Below, piece after piece: positions 1 to 10,479 of a DNA stretch of 64,000 nt (its first letter is position 1; each line of letters starts with the position of its first letter). Position numbers and translations under genes: made by a program. Under the pieces are notes generated by a model. It had not been told where the DNA came from and searched no databases. It saw nothing but the letters and a program-made list of their open reading frames with translations. The stretch is from Ascaphus truei (taxonomy: Eukaryota; Chordata; Amphibia; Anura; Ascaphidae), in assembly GCA_036426205.1 (NCBI GenBank), contig CM071568.1:220518442-220582441 (forward strand), given 5' to 3'.

Positions 1-300
1 GTATTTGTTTAGCTTGATTGCAATGATATTGTTCACAGTCATTGCAGAATGTATATGGTGCATAGATTTTTATGCATATTATACAATGTAACATGTAATG
101 TATTGATTGGAATGTGAGGTTTTCATTGGCATTTGATGATTTAGATTGTAAGATCAGTTAGGATTATTAAAGGAAATTCATTGTAATGTAGGTGTCTGTA
201 GGAGAAGGGTTATTTGTAGTACAGTATGGTTTTGATAACCCTTCTACATTTATTTGTATTTGGTTGTATATATATAGTTGCATGATGAAGCAATGTACAA
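1..300. repeat. Direct repeat, copy A
   Basis: This AT-rich stretch recurs at 2,546-2,815 in the same orientation. The shared order includes 'gcaatgatattgttcac', 'gatcagttagg' and 'gataacccttctacattt'. The two copies differ mostly by one- or two-base insertions and deletions spread evenly, not by substitutions. No protein similarity is visible. It could be the edge of a longer interspersed repeat or a local duplication flanking the 301-2,545 segment. Confidence 0.8.
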
Positions 301-747
301 ATTATGGGTGAAGGGTGGGATCGGGCCAGTGTGGCTAAACCCTTAATTACCTTGCGGTTATATCCCGATAAGTTGTTTAAGGGGTTAATTGTAATCTGAA
401 TGTAATGCATGTATTGGCTTTGTTTTGGCAAGTGATTTTTGTGGACAAGACAAGATGTTGCTGGCGACGGGACTTCTTCTTGATGAGGTCAGTAGCACTT
501 ATTATTTTTGAATATGCTAGTTAATGTTTTAAAAGATGGGCAATTATCTATTATCCATATATGGATATAGTATTTTGCACATTATGTATGTATGTGTTGG
601 GGGGGTGTATGTATTGAATGTATAGGCCAGTTATTTTTGTTATATTCAGTGTTTGTTCCGTGGTTCGCGTGAGGACCTCTGGAGACCACTGTGGTTTTCT
701 CGGGTATCTACGGGTATACCAGGCTGGTGGTTCCACGGGTGAAACAT
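301..747. other. No gene seen; hairpin-like 'ccccttaa' motif
   Basis: I see no coding signal here. Around 338-392, 'aaacccttaattacc' and 'gtttaaggggttaattg' form an imperfect hairpin of the same kind as at 1,424-1,490 and 2,945-3,005, so it probably belongs to one dispersed foldback family. Confidence 0.4.
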
Positions 748-908
748 GCGGGGATGAAGACGGTGGCCTCACATCTGTGGGGGCACGCGGACCCGTAGTC
801 TGCGGGGATAAGCTGTGTGGTCCCACACTTCTGTGGGGGCCGCTGACCCGTAGGTGCGGGGATGAAGATGTGTGGTCCCACTTCTGTGGGGGCACCGCGG
901 ACCCGTAG
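748..908. repeat. GC-rich minisatellite, about 53-bp unit, three copies
   Basis: Three consecutive units each begin 'tgcggggat', pass through 'tctgtgggggc' and end 'gacccgtag' (starts near 748, 800 and 854). Units differ by a few substitutions and indels. Open frames here on both strands are periodic artefacts of the GC-rich repeat. Confidence 0.75.
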
Positions 909-1676
909 TGAGCACCCGTGAGTTCCCCAGACCGTGGGACCCCGAGGCCCGCAGACACCTGTGGGTCTGACACGGGGCTCCCAGACATCCTTGGGCCTAC
1001 GTGGGGACCCAATTGTGGCCCAAGGTGACCAAAGGAGACCACCTGGGGGCCATGGTGCTGGCGGGGGACCCACCAGCAGGCCTCCAGAACCTGTTTGAAA
1101 GGGTGCTGGTACCCTGTAGGTCTGTCAGGTGCCCCGCCAGCCCACCGGGGACCGCGTGGGGCTTCATTATGAACCCTGTTTGTAAAAGGATAAATCTTGT
1201 ATTTATGGGGGGGACACAGGGGGTGGGTAATGTATTTAAAAAATATAATGATGTTTATGTGGGCACTATTGTTTTTATTGTGGTACTGGGGGTGGGGGGG
1301 GTCCCCAACGGTATGTGGGTAGGATCTCCTTGGGGTAGTGGGTGAGGGGGGTTAGCACTAACGGGGTGAGGGGTGTAGGTGGGAGGGTTATGAGGCGTCC
1401 ACGAGTGGTGGGTGATGGTGGGTTAACCCCTTAATGACTGTAGCAGTTATAAACCGCGATGGTGAAGATTGAAGGGGTGGTTATGGGACAATATATTGGA
1501 TGTTTTAATTTTTGTGTCTGTTGGCGAAGCGGAGGGGCCATGCCATGATTGGGGGGGGAGGGGAACGGTATGTGAGTAGTGGGTGAGGTGTGGTAGACCT
1601 CACGTATGCACATGGGTCCCCCCCCCTCCCCACATTTACATAAACTGATCACAGCACACAGCATGGAGATTTAACA
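909..1676. other. G-rich non-coding stretch
   Basis: Strand-asymmetric, G-rich on the plus strand, with runs such as 'gggggtgggggggg' near 1,288. A hairpin-like 'aaccccttaatgactgtagc' occurs near 1,424. No protein motif is recognised in any open frame. Confidence 0.5.
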
Positions 1677-1970
1677 ACCTTAGGGGGAGGGGGCTTTACA
1701 CAGATCACAGTCAATGAGGTGGGGGATAACCCAATCCCTCCAAACATTTACATAAACTGCACTCACAGCAACAACGCAGAGGGATGTAACAGACACAATA
1801 GGGGGAGGGGGCTTTATACAGATTACACTCAAGGCAGGGAGATTTAACAGAAACATTAGGGGGGAGGGGGCTTTTTAAACAGATTACACTCAAGGCAGGG
1901 AGATTTAACAGAAAAATTAGGGAGGAGGGGGCTTTACACAGATGTACACTCAAGGCAGGGAGATACAGGG
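1677..1970. repeat. Minisatellite, about 58-60-bp unit
   Basis: Clear units start near 1,797, 1,855 and 1,914, each reading 'agggggagggggcttt', then 'cagattacactcaaggcag', then 'ggagat'. A diverged first unit starts near 1,679. The clear units are close to identical apart from small indels, so the array is young or homogenised. Confidence 0.8.
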
Positions 1971-2105
1971 ATGTACTGTACTGTATGTTGTTTATGCAAT
2001 GCTTCAATGTGTGTACAGTATAATGTTTTTTACAAAGATAGATGTAATCCTTGGTATTGTAAGGGTAGCCTTGGTTTTAAATTTGTTTTCTGGTTGGTAC
2101 TTATA

Positions 2106-2492
2106 CTGCACCGACACACTTTATTCGAGCAAATACCCAGTATGTACCTGGCAGATACTGGAATGCGCGCGTCCTCACCTCTGACAAGCCCCGTTGCATT
2201 TGCCTTCCAGCCTGGGTTCAGCTGGCTGATGGGCGGCTGATCTGTTAAATGATAATGATTAGGATTAATAGGCTGCAATGCTTCGCGTGTCTACCGATGG
2301 CATAAAATCATGATGTAATGCAGTATATATATATATTACTGTGCAGTATTGCAGCCAGCGGGAAATAAAATGCTCAATCCGTTGGAAAAAACTCAATGCA
2401 ATCGGGCAGAAAACAGTCACAAAACTCAATACACCCGGGTATACCCGAATTCGTGTGGGACTAGCCAAGCGCGAATAAAGTGTGCGCCAGTG
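2106..2492. mobile_element. Chapaev-like MITE with TATA target duplication
   Basis: The left end is 'ctgcaccgacacactttatt' and the right end 'aataaagtgtgcgccagtg'; read inward, both match CACTG-type termini followed by CACACTTTATTCG. TATA lies directly outside both ends (2,102-2,105 and 2,493-2,496), a 4-bp target duplication. Terminal CAC plus 4-bp duplications fits the Chapaev group of cut-and-paste transposons; that assignment is inference. The element is 387 bp and has no transposase. An inverted relative lies at 4,400-4,690, and a GC-rich family with related ends is at 33,905, 40,793 and 48,879. Confidence 0.65.
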
Positions 2493-2545
2493 TATATTGA
2501 TTTGTTTTACTTGATTGGTTAAAATATTTGACTGTTGGAGTAAGT

Positions 2546-2815
2546 ATTTGTATTTAGCTTGCAATGATATTGTTCACCATTCATTTGCAGAAGTATATGG
2601 GCATAGATTTTATGCATCATAAATACAATGTAAATGCAATGATTGATTGAATGTGAGGTTTTTCATTGGCATTTGATGTTTAGATTGTAAGATCAGTTAG
2701 GTTATTAAAGGAAATTTCATTGTAATGTAGTGGGTCTGTATGGAGAAGTGGTTATTTGTAGTACAGTATGGTTTGATAACCCTTCTACATTTATTTGTAT
2801 ATTGGTTCATATTGT
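2546..2815. repeat. Direct repeat, copy B
   Basis: Second copy of positions 1-300, same orientation. It keeps 'gcaatgatattgttcacc', 'gtgaggttt' and 'gataacccttctacattt', with frequent single-base indels relative to copy A. It runs into a TA microsatellite at about 2,820-2,852. Confidence 0.8.
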
Positions 2816-2826
2816 GGTGTATATAC

Positions 2827-2858
<32 letters not shown>

Positions 2859-2862
2859 GGTG

Positions 2863-3093
2863 TGATTTTTTTTATTGGGGGAGCGGGGTGGGTGAAGGGG
2901 GTATTAGCCCCAATGGTGGTTGTTTAGGGACTTGCGGGGGGTAGCGGGTGCACTTAACCTTCACGACCGTAGCTGTATAACTGCTACGGTCGTGAAGGGG
3001 TTAAGTGCACCCGCAGCCCCCCGCAAGTTCCTAAACTCACACAAGGGCCAAATACCCCCCAACCACCCCGCTACCATAATTAAAAAATTCACG
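2863..3093. repeat. Long palindrome, about 110-bp arms
   Basis: Left arm 2,863-2,973 and right arm 2,982-3,093 are reverse complements with few mismatches. The centre reads 'cgtagctgtataactgctac', flanked by 'cacgacc' and 'ggtcgtg'. Arms contain 'aagtgcacccgc' and its complement. It is non-coding and its outer arm sequence ('gcggggtgggtgaaggggg') recurs inside the next palindrome, so both are variants of one foldback family. Confidence 0.8.
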
Positions 3094-3154
3094 CACAGCA
3101 GCCCCACAATTAAAAAAAATCTAAATAAATAAATACATGAATAATAAAATAAAA

Positions 3155-3304
3155 GTGGTATATATATATTATAGATAATTATAATATATATACTATAATA
3201 TATATATATATATAATATATATAGTAGATATATATGATAGATATTATATATATTATTATTATATATATATGTATATATATATTATATAAGATATTATATA
3301 TATA
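3155..3304. repeat. TA-rich microsatellite
   Basis: Nearly pure alternating AT with short interruptions, between two long palindromes. Such tracts are prone to length error in sequencing and to secondary structure. Confidence 0.85.
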
Positions 3305-4235
3305 AAATACATTTTATTCATAGTGTAGATGTGCAGGGGGTCTCGGAGCTGAACCGTATTGGTTTCAGGTCCGGGGACCCCTGCTTCCCGAGATACAGCC
3401 CCCTTTATGAGGTGCCGGTATCCCTCTGCATTTTAAAGGTCCCGATCACGTGACCGCGGCATGTAAACAAAGCAGAGGGATACCGGCACCCCCTAAGGGC
3501 CTGTATCTCGGGAAGCAGGGGGTCCCCAGACCTAAAACCAAAGCGGTTCAGCCCGGAGACCCCCTGCATTCTACACTATGAATATAAAAATGTATTTTAA
3601 ATGTATTTATTCTATTCATTATTTATTTATTTATTTGATTTATTTATTAATTGGTGCTGCTGCTGTGTGTGAATTTTTTTTATTGTGGGTAGCGGGGTGT
3701 GGTGAAGGGGGTATTAGCCCCAACAGTATTATATAACAAAATCCCTATACATATATATTATATATACACCTGTATATACAGTTATATATTATATGTATAG
3801 GGATTGTTTATATATATATGTTGGGCTAAACCCCCTTCACCCACCCCGCTACCCACAATAAAAAAATTCACCACACGCAGCAGCACAATTAATAAATAAA
3901 TCTAAATAAATAAATAAATACATGAATAGAAATAAATACATTTAAAATACATTATATTCATAGTGTAGATGTGCAGGGGGTCTCGGAGCTGAACCGCTTT
4001 TTTTTAGGTCTGGGGACCCCTGCTTCCCGAGATACAGGCCCCTTTAGGGGGTGCCGGTATCCCTCGCTTTTGTTTACATGCGAGCGGTCACGTGATCGGG
4101 ACTTTAAATGCAGAGGGATAACCGGCACCTCATAAATGGGGCATGTATCTGGAAGCAGGGGGTCCCCGGACCTGAAACCAACGCGGTTCAGCTCCGGAGA
4201 CCCCTGCACATCTACACTATGAATAAAAATGTATT
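3305..4235. repeat. Giant nested palindrome, about 460-bp arms
   Basis: Centre near 3,770, in an AT-rich spacer bounded by 'atccctatacatata' and 'tatgtatagggat'. The 3,600-3,720 arm, with 'gggtagcggggtg' and 'gaagggggtattagcccc', is complementary to 3,825-3,925. The outer parts, 3,318-3,590 and 3,958-4,225, are inverted copies of one another, and each is itself a hairpin: 'atagtgtagatgtgcagggg' pairs with 'cccctgca...tctacactat', and 'ggggacccctgcttcccgag' pairs with its complement. So the arrangement is palindromes inside a palindrome. It is non-coding. It resembles a foldback transposon that has inserted into, or duplicated with, its own kind. Confidence 0.8.
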
Positions 4236-4399
4236 TTTTAAATCATTTTTAATGTGCCGATGTTTGCGCAGAGAGAGCAACAGTTCCTCTCTGCTGCAGA
4301 CACATCTCGCCAGGGGACGGCCCTATAGTATCATTGATGTGCATACAGTATACAGTACTGTATGTTACAGTACTGTATGTTAGGGGTTATAGGGGTTGT

Positions 4400-4424
4400 T
4401 GTTATACAGTATATATTATATAAT

Positions 4425-4470
<46 letters not shown>

Positions 4471-4690
4471 AATATTATGCATTACAATTCATGGAATTTA
4501 TGCCGGCGGGACACGCGAAGCATTGCAGCCTAGGTAAATCCTGAACCATTATCAATTAACACATCAACCCGGCGTCAGCCGGGCATGATCCCGGGAGCGG
4601 GACGCGGCATGATCCGGGTGAACAGGTGGCATTCCAGGTACATGCAGGGACAAACCGGTGATTTGTTTAGAATAAAGTGTGCCGCAGCTG
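4400..4690 (-). mobile_element. Inverted, diverged copy of the 2,106 Chapaev-like MITE
   Basis: Reverse complement of the 2,106-2,492 element in diverged form: 'tttatgcc', 'acacgcgaagcattgcagcc' and 'cattatcaatta' appear in the expected inverted order, and it ends 'aataaagtgtgccgcagctg'. The left boundary is lost in a TA tract (4,395-4,475). It abuts the gypsy integrase remnant exactly where that coding similarity begins, so the MITE either inserted there or marks a deletion junction. Confidence 0.6.
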
Positions 4691-6240
4691 TATGGTGTTG
4701 AAGTCTCTACACGATGAATGGGCACCTCGGGTGTTAGAGGAAGATTTTGGGTTAGTCCGAGACCGGTTTTCTGGCCCAAGATATGGGAAGGCGGTGGTGG
4801 AAACAGCACTACCGCCGTGTTCCCGGTGCATCCAAGCAAGACTTTGCCTACCAGAGCAGCACCCATGGCCCATCTCAAGAGTTCTGGTCCAATGGACCTG
4901 GTATGTAGGACTTTTTGTGTATGAACCCAATACCACGAGGAATCTGTAACGTGCTGGTCATTCACGGACCATTACACCCGGTATGCTCAGGCTTCCCCAC
5001 AAAAGACTAGAAGGCAATCACAGTCGCAAAAAATACTATGGGAGAAGTTTTCGTTCACTACGGTCTTCCAAAACCCACTTCACTCCGACCAAGGGCGAGA
5101 TTTTGAGAGCACTCTGATCCGAGAATTACTCAAAATGCTGAACATCGCCAAATCCCGGACAACTCCGTATCACCCCGAAGGAGATGCTTTGCTTCTGAAC
5201 GATTCAAAAGGACCTTGTGCAACATGCTCGTAACCATGAAGGGAGCGAGAGCGCAGAAAATGGAATGGAGTCGACACGTAGAAGCGTTGGTACACGCGTA
5301 CAACTGTACTCGCCATGAGTCCACTGGATTCTCCCCATACTTCCTCATGTTTGGGCGGGAAGCAAGACTCCCAGTAGATGTGCGTCTTCGAGTATCAACG
5401 GATGGGATACACAATTCTACCCATTTCAAGTATGTGCAAAGGCTAAAGGACAGTTTGCAGCAAGCTTACCAACAGGCTGAGAAGTCTACAGCTAAATTGA
5501 ATGCTGGCAATAAGAGACGATATGACAATAAAGTCAAGTATCGGGAGCTACGTCCTGGGGACGCGTTGTTGCTTCGTAATCTGGGAGTCCCCGGAAAACA
5601 TAAACTGGTGGACCGGTGGAGAGACGTTGTATATGAAGTAGAGTCACAGATGCCCGGCCTCCCGGTCTATCGCATCAAAGACACTGACGGCTGGGTAAAG
5701 GTTTGGCATCGTAATCACCTTCTCCCCATTCCCCAAGTGGGAGATGAAGAAGCAGAAATACTGGCCACACTGCTCAACGGTGAGTCCGACTTATCAGAGA
5801 TGGGTCAAGAGACAGTAAATAACGAAAACCACTTTGAAACTCCTGAAGACCCTATGGAAGGACCCTCTCAAAGGGACTATTCCACAGAAGGGGCATCTCC
5901 CAGAGGAGCTATGGGTAAAGGGCCCCGTAAGCCAACGCCTACTAAGGTGGCACCAACAGGCCAGCCTTTGGATCCACAGAGCCCGTGCTTTGTGCCTAAC
6001 AGAGACTGTTCAGAGACATTTCTCCCCTCAAAGGAAGAGGCTGAGCCTCAGGACTGTACTTATTACTCCCCAGAGGGAGTTGCTGAAGAACAGCTCCGTT
6101 GGAGCCAAAGAGTCAGGTACCCTCCAAATCGGGTAAACTATGATCAAATTGGGGCACCCCATTATGAGGCTCAGCAGTGGTCTCGCAGCAGAATGCAATC
6201 TGTCATTGTGATGTTCACTGAAATGTGCAATCTGATCTAG
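4691..6240 (+). pseudogene. Ty3/gypsy integrase and C-terminal extension (decayed pol)
   Basis: Integrase would join element cDNA into the host chromosome. The remnant starts in the HHCC zinc-binding region ('KSLHDE', 'SRCIQ'), then carries the DDE core: first Asp near 4,890 in a broken frame, second Asp in 'HSDQGRDFES' near 5,080, and the Glu codon at about 5,197 in frame with the long open stretch that runs to 6,240. Frameshifts separate these parts. The long frame holds 'YNCTRHESTGFSPYFLM', then an SH3-like C-terminal domain ('WRDVVYEV', 'VWHRNHLLP') and about 170 further residues rich in P, S and E. No chromodomain is seen. Gag, protease, RT and RNase H are absent upstream. A related but distinct copy is at 32,780-35,085 and shares the C-terminal extension. 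Confidence 0.9.
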
Positions 6241-6373
6241 AGGTGATAAGTAAAGATCGCATTGATTGTTGCATTTTTATTATATAACGATGTTGTGCCA
6301 TTTTCATTATATAACTTTTGTACATAGTTATATCAAGTTATGTGTCCCACGCGGGGACGTTGGGAATTTTACC

Positions 6374-6383
6374 AGGGGGAAGA
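6374..6383 (+). other. Polypurine tract of the gypsy element
   Basis: 'aggggga aga' directly precedes the LTR start at 6,384. The same purine run precedes the LTR of the second element (35,313-35,321), supporting it as the plus-strand primer site. Confidence 0.6.
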
Positions 6384-7528
6384 TATAGCCAGGTCCCCCT
6401 CTGCTCGGCGACCCCCCCCTTGTTACCTCTGTGCCGGGAGCAATGGCGAGTGCTGCCGGCGTCAAGCGGCAGACCCGCCGGAGGTTCTGGAGGGTGGGGG
6501 CCGAGCAGGGAGTTCTCCGGTGCGCCGGAGACTCCGCGGCGGCCCGACAAGGCAGGGCGCCGCCATATTGATCCTCGCGCATGCGCAGTGTGGCAGGTAG
6601 CGGCGGCGGCCCCTAGAGTGCTCGCGCATGCGCAGTGATCGCGCGAACAGCACGGCAAATCAGCAGAGGGCTCACAGCAGGGACTACATGTCCCATGAGC
6701 CCTAGGGGATCCCACGTGATGCCAGGGAGCCAATAGGGCTGTAGCCTCTCCCTGCATTAGGCAAGCAATCCCCTAGGCCCCAGATAGGTCCTGAACCACC
6801 AGCTTGTGGTGCTATAGGGACAGGCCCTAGATAGGGACACTGCCCCATTAGCTATTGGCTTAGTCAGGGACACAGCGCTGAAGCCGTGCAGCCCTGCGAG
6901 GTGGGTTCTGGGCTCAAAACGCCACCCAAGACACTGAGACTAAGGTGATATTATCCACGCCGGAATTCACCCAACGCGGTGTGGAGGACGACGTCAGATC
7001 AGGCGGAATCCCGGACGTAGTCTGCGGACCCCAGGGTAGGAGCCCCAGGCAGGTATCATTCTTCAAGTGCACCAACGATCCTACATTATACTCACACGGT
7101 ACCAGTGGCTGCGCAGTCACACATATCATCTCACCTTAAGGGTGCGGGACATATTGTGTGGGGTTATTGGACACGGGGTGGGATCACCCGGTGTAGGTGG
7201 GAGCGTCCTGCGAGATGCAGTAGTTAGTGTCTCCTCCAGAGAGGGACACCTGTTTATATATGAATAAGTATTGCTACAGTAGAGTATAAGTTATGCGCAT
7301 ATATGCAGTAAAGCCTGTCCTGTTTTACAACTGTGTGGTTACCGTGATTGTTTCCTGTGAAGGCCTCCTCCCACTCCGTTGGGATCCCTCCCAGGTGGAG
7401 GTGTTGCACCACGAGATTGTCATATATATGTACCCCAGGCTCCCCGAGCGGAGGCTTAGGCTCCTGAGAGCCACACAGGTATACACAGCAGGTAGTAGCA
7501 TTTGTATTCACAGGGAATACCCGTTACA
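6384..7528 (+). mobile_element. Gypsy 3' LTR
   Basis: Begins 'tatagccaggtcccc' after the polypurine tract and ends 'acccgttaca', about 1,145 bp. The expected TG start is mutated or the boundary is slightly off; an alternative start is 'tgtgtccc' near 6,341. The U3-like part is GC-rich with 'cgcatgcgcagtg', 'cacgtgatgccagg' and 'agccaataggg' (a CCAAT-box-like site). A related LTR at 19,674 shares 'gtgcaccaac', 'tggctgcgcagtcac' and 'gagagggacacctgtt'. No 5' LTR partner is in the window. Confidence 0.75.
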
Positions 7529-8670
7529 CATGTATGTTGAAGTTGGTGAAAGAGGAACAGTAAAGGCAATTTCAACGTTAACAAACAACGGGCATGTAAC
7601 CCATGTGAGCATGTATCTAAGTATGTTTATATTTAAATAGTTAAGCATGTGCACAGCATAGCAGGGAGGAACAATACAGGGTATTACATTATGGGATGAA
7701 ATGGAGAGATGCAGCAAATCATATTTTGAGAGGACGTGAAAATCACAAGGAGACTAGAAATCAACGCCATGAATCGAATACGTGAATGAAGCGTGTGTGT
7801 TGAAGACTAATAACTTAACCTATGTGTTACAGATCAACCTGGGAAGAATTACAGTAAGGATGTTACACGCAATTAAAAATAATGGAATTTTTAAAAGAAA
7901 TGCAAGAATACAATATTTCATAAATTTAAGTGAATATCCTTGAATGAACTGTAAGTATTGAGGAAATTCATTAACAAAAGGTGAGGATGACCAGTAATGA
8001 GTCACTAGGATTCTATTACCATCCATCATACGGTAACTCATATTTCACTCCTAATCATAAATAGAGTTGTTGATTTTATTTATGATGGAATCACTGTTTA
8101 TAAAATGAGTAGAAATTATATTGTACCTTTAATCTGTCTGTGAATATACACCTGTCTACCACAAGGAGGCAGAATATTTGTACAAAATAGAGACTCCAAA
8201 TTATCTGTATTAAAAGTATTCACACACTGTTCATTTTGAAGGTAAATTATCATTTGACTCAATTCTCCTTGGTCCTTTAAGTACTCTTTAATTTTTAAAA
8301 ATTTATTTAGAGCCTGTCTGTACACATTATGTGTACAATTCTGTGAGGGGCCCCATTATGTCCCAGATACATCAAACTCCGTTGAAGTTGAGTCAATATC
8401 GCACCCAGTAAAAGAAAAATTTCCAACCGTTATTACCACAATTTTAAGTTGGTGTACATCAAAATTGGTGTAATAATTTACCGGGAACGCTATTCGGGCA
8501 AAATCGCGACGTGGGAATTAACACTGCCGTTAGTAATGCCTTAATTAACCTGTATTGCAATAATATTTTTATCATATTATGAAATAACATGAACCCGTTT
8601 GATACCTGTGAATACAAAAGGGGTTAAAACATTAAAAAAAAACACAGGCTAACCCTGTTACTCATTGAAA
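7529..8670. other. AT-rich DNA, no gene recognised
   Basis: No repeat family or protein motif is recognised. The minus-strand frame 8,116-8,325 has a mildly protein-like stretch ('EYLKDQGELSQMI') but no flanking splice signals convincing enough to call an exon. Confidence 0.4.
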
Positions 8671-8908
8671 GACTGCATAGGATTGGCTGACAACTCGAAC
8701 ACAGGAAAAGCACTCACAGCTCACCGGGTAATGGCAATAAAAAAAATGTTTATTGAACTACATGATTAAAAACCCTTTGTTTTGTCCCCAGTATGTCTTT
8801 TGTTTTTAATCACGTAGTTTAATAAATATTTTTTTTATTTTTGCCATTATCCAGTGAGCTGTGAGTGCTTTTCCTATGTTCGAGTTATCAGCCAATCCTC
8901 TGCAGTCT
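8671..8908. repeat. Foldback element with about 105-bp arms
   Basis: Left arm from 'gactgcataggattggctga' and right arm ending 'tcagccaatcctctgcagtc' are reverse complements through about 105 bp each, around a short loop near 8,790 ('ccctttgttttgtccccag'). Arms include 'aaagcactcacagctcac' and its complement. Non-coding; typical of a palindromic MITE. Confidence 0.85.
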
Positions 8909-10479
8909 ATCTATGTTTTGCCTTCCTTTGGATGGACACGCAGCAGCAGTGCAGGACCGGAGACCCGGGACATTTGCTGAATCCTACGTTGGAAGACAGT
9001 GCACTATATTGAGCAGCTTCATGCAGCACCGGCCCACAACTAAACAGAGAAAAGACTTCAACATAGAGTGGGGCTATAGAGGTAATTCAACGCTTTCCTC
9101 TATTTAGTTACCCTTGCAATTAGTCCACATAGAGCATAAGGGCTCATTCTGTTGATATATTGTGAAGGTCTGCATCTTCTACATTAGCGTATCAGCTGTT
9201 CCACACAGACACTATGTATTCCTGCATCCTAACACTGCTGAAAACACACTCACTACTTGCTTCTACAAATCATTGAACTTTTCACTGCTTCCAATATAAC
9301 AGGTTGCCTTTGTGAGCTACCAGTGGCTACTCTTTTGTATAACCCTGTTACTCACCTTAGTGCCATGCAATACTTTACTAACTGCTAAGGTACTGAATGG
9401 GTCAACTCCTCCCGCACCCCTCCCTGGGGCAACTACCCCCTTCACCCACCTCCCAACAAACCTACCCCCCAAAAAAACACACCCATTCCCCCCTCCAATT
9501 CACATTATCCCTTTTAACCAAATGTGGCTAATAGTGTTTTTTGGCAATAACCAAAATAGAATACACACACACACACCCTCCCTGGGGCAACTACCCTCTA
9601 CCCTGACAAACCAAGGTAGGTAGTGTGGTTTATTTTTATATCAAAACCTTTGTAGCCCTTTTTGGTCAGCTAGTCATGGCTAGTTGACTCGAGGGATACT
9701 AAGGGGTTGATATGTACTGTACTTTAATGTATTTTAAGTAATATTTTATCACCTATTTCAGGGTGATCTAGCATATCTAGCCTATGTATATAAAGCACAC
9801 TATATTGTTCATTATATACATAGGAAAGACAGGGCTAACGCCAGCCTGGACTAGGTGAAAAATGATTTGCAGGATTTCTTGCGTTCATCCCGTTCTGTTA
9901 AATATCGGAACATGATGTATGGCTGTTTTTACCTAAATAATTGGTATTAGGCCTCTTTTTTCTCAGTACTTTTAACGGATCCGATAAAAAGTGCTTTATT
10001 TTTGGCAGTGTAATCTTGATGTTTTGCATGATAAAAATAAGGTACAGTACTTTGTTGGTGCTAATACCCCATTCTTAAGTTACCACAGTTTGATATATCC
10101 AACCCTTCATTGCAGAAAATCAGTCTCAATGGTATTGTCGTTCCTACCATATAGTGAAGTTACTTTATTGTTGTACTGTATACAGTATGATCTCTTCTTT
10201 GCAAGATCTCAGCAGTATTTGAGATGGACATTCTATCAACATTCTAGAGCACTACCATTCATACATTGTTTATTTCTCACATCTTGCTCCTTACCCTTAA
10301 CCTACCTTCAGTGCTCAGTCCTGATCCAGCTGTCAACACTATATTAGCACTACTACCATTGCCATGCTGCATCTACTACAGGTATGTATATTTGCTCTAA
10401 CATCACTGCTTTCCAAGCTACACTTTTCTTTCTACCATCCTAATTATTCCTCCATTCATGTATCTTCATCCCTCATTCC
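8909..10479. other. No gene recognised; C-rich and AT-rich patches
   Basis: 9,400-9,600 is C-rich on the plus strand with two 'ctccctggggcaactaccc' blocks about 165 bp apart, suggesting an old tandem. A short hairpin, 'cctatgtatataa' with 'ttatatacatagg', lies at 9,780-9,826. Open frames here have no recognisable domain. Confidence 0.4.

Noticed and set aside
551..1073. Overlapping GC-rich open frames of 96-163 codons
   Set aside because: They follow the 53-bp minisatellite and appear on both strands.
3155..3304. TA tracts as replication origin or promoter
   Set aside because: They are simple microsatellites next to palindromes; nothing else supports a regulatory role.
6318..6757. Several overlapping open frames with Arg/Pro-rich products
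   Set aside because: They are in the GC-rich U3 of a gypsy LTR, on both strands, with no domain.
8116..8325. Minus-strand 69-codon frame with a helical, charged stretch
   Set aside because: AT-rich composition alone can give such a frame; no motif or splice context supports an exon.
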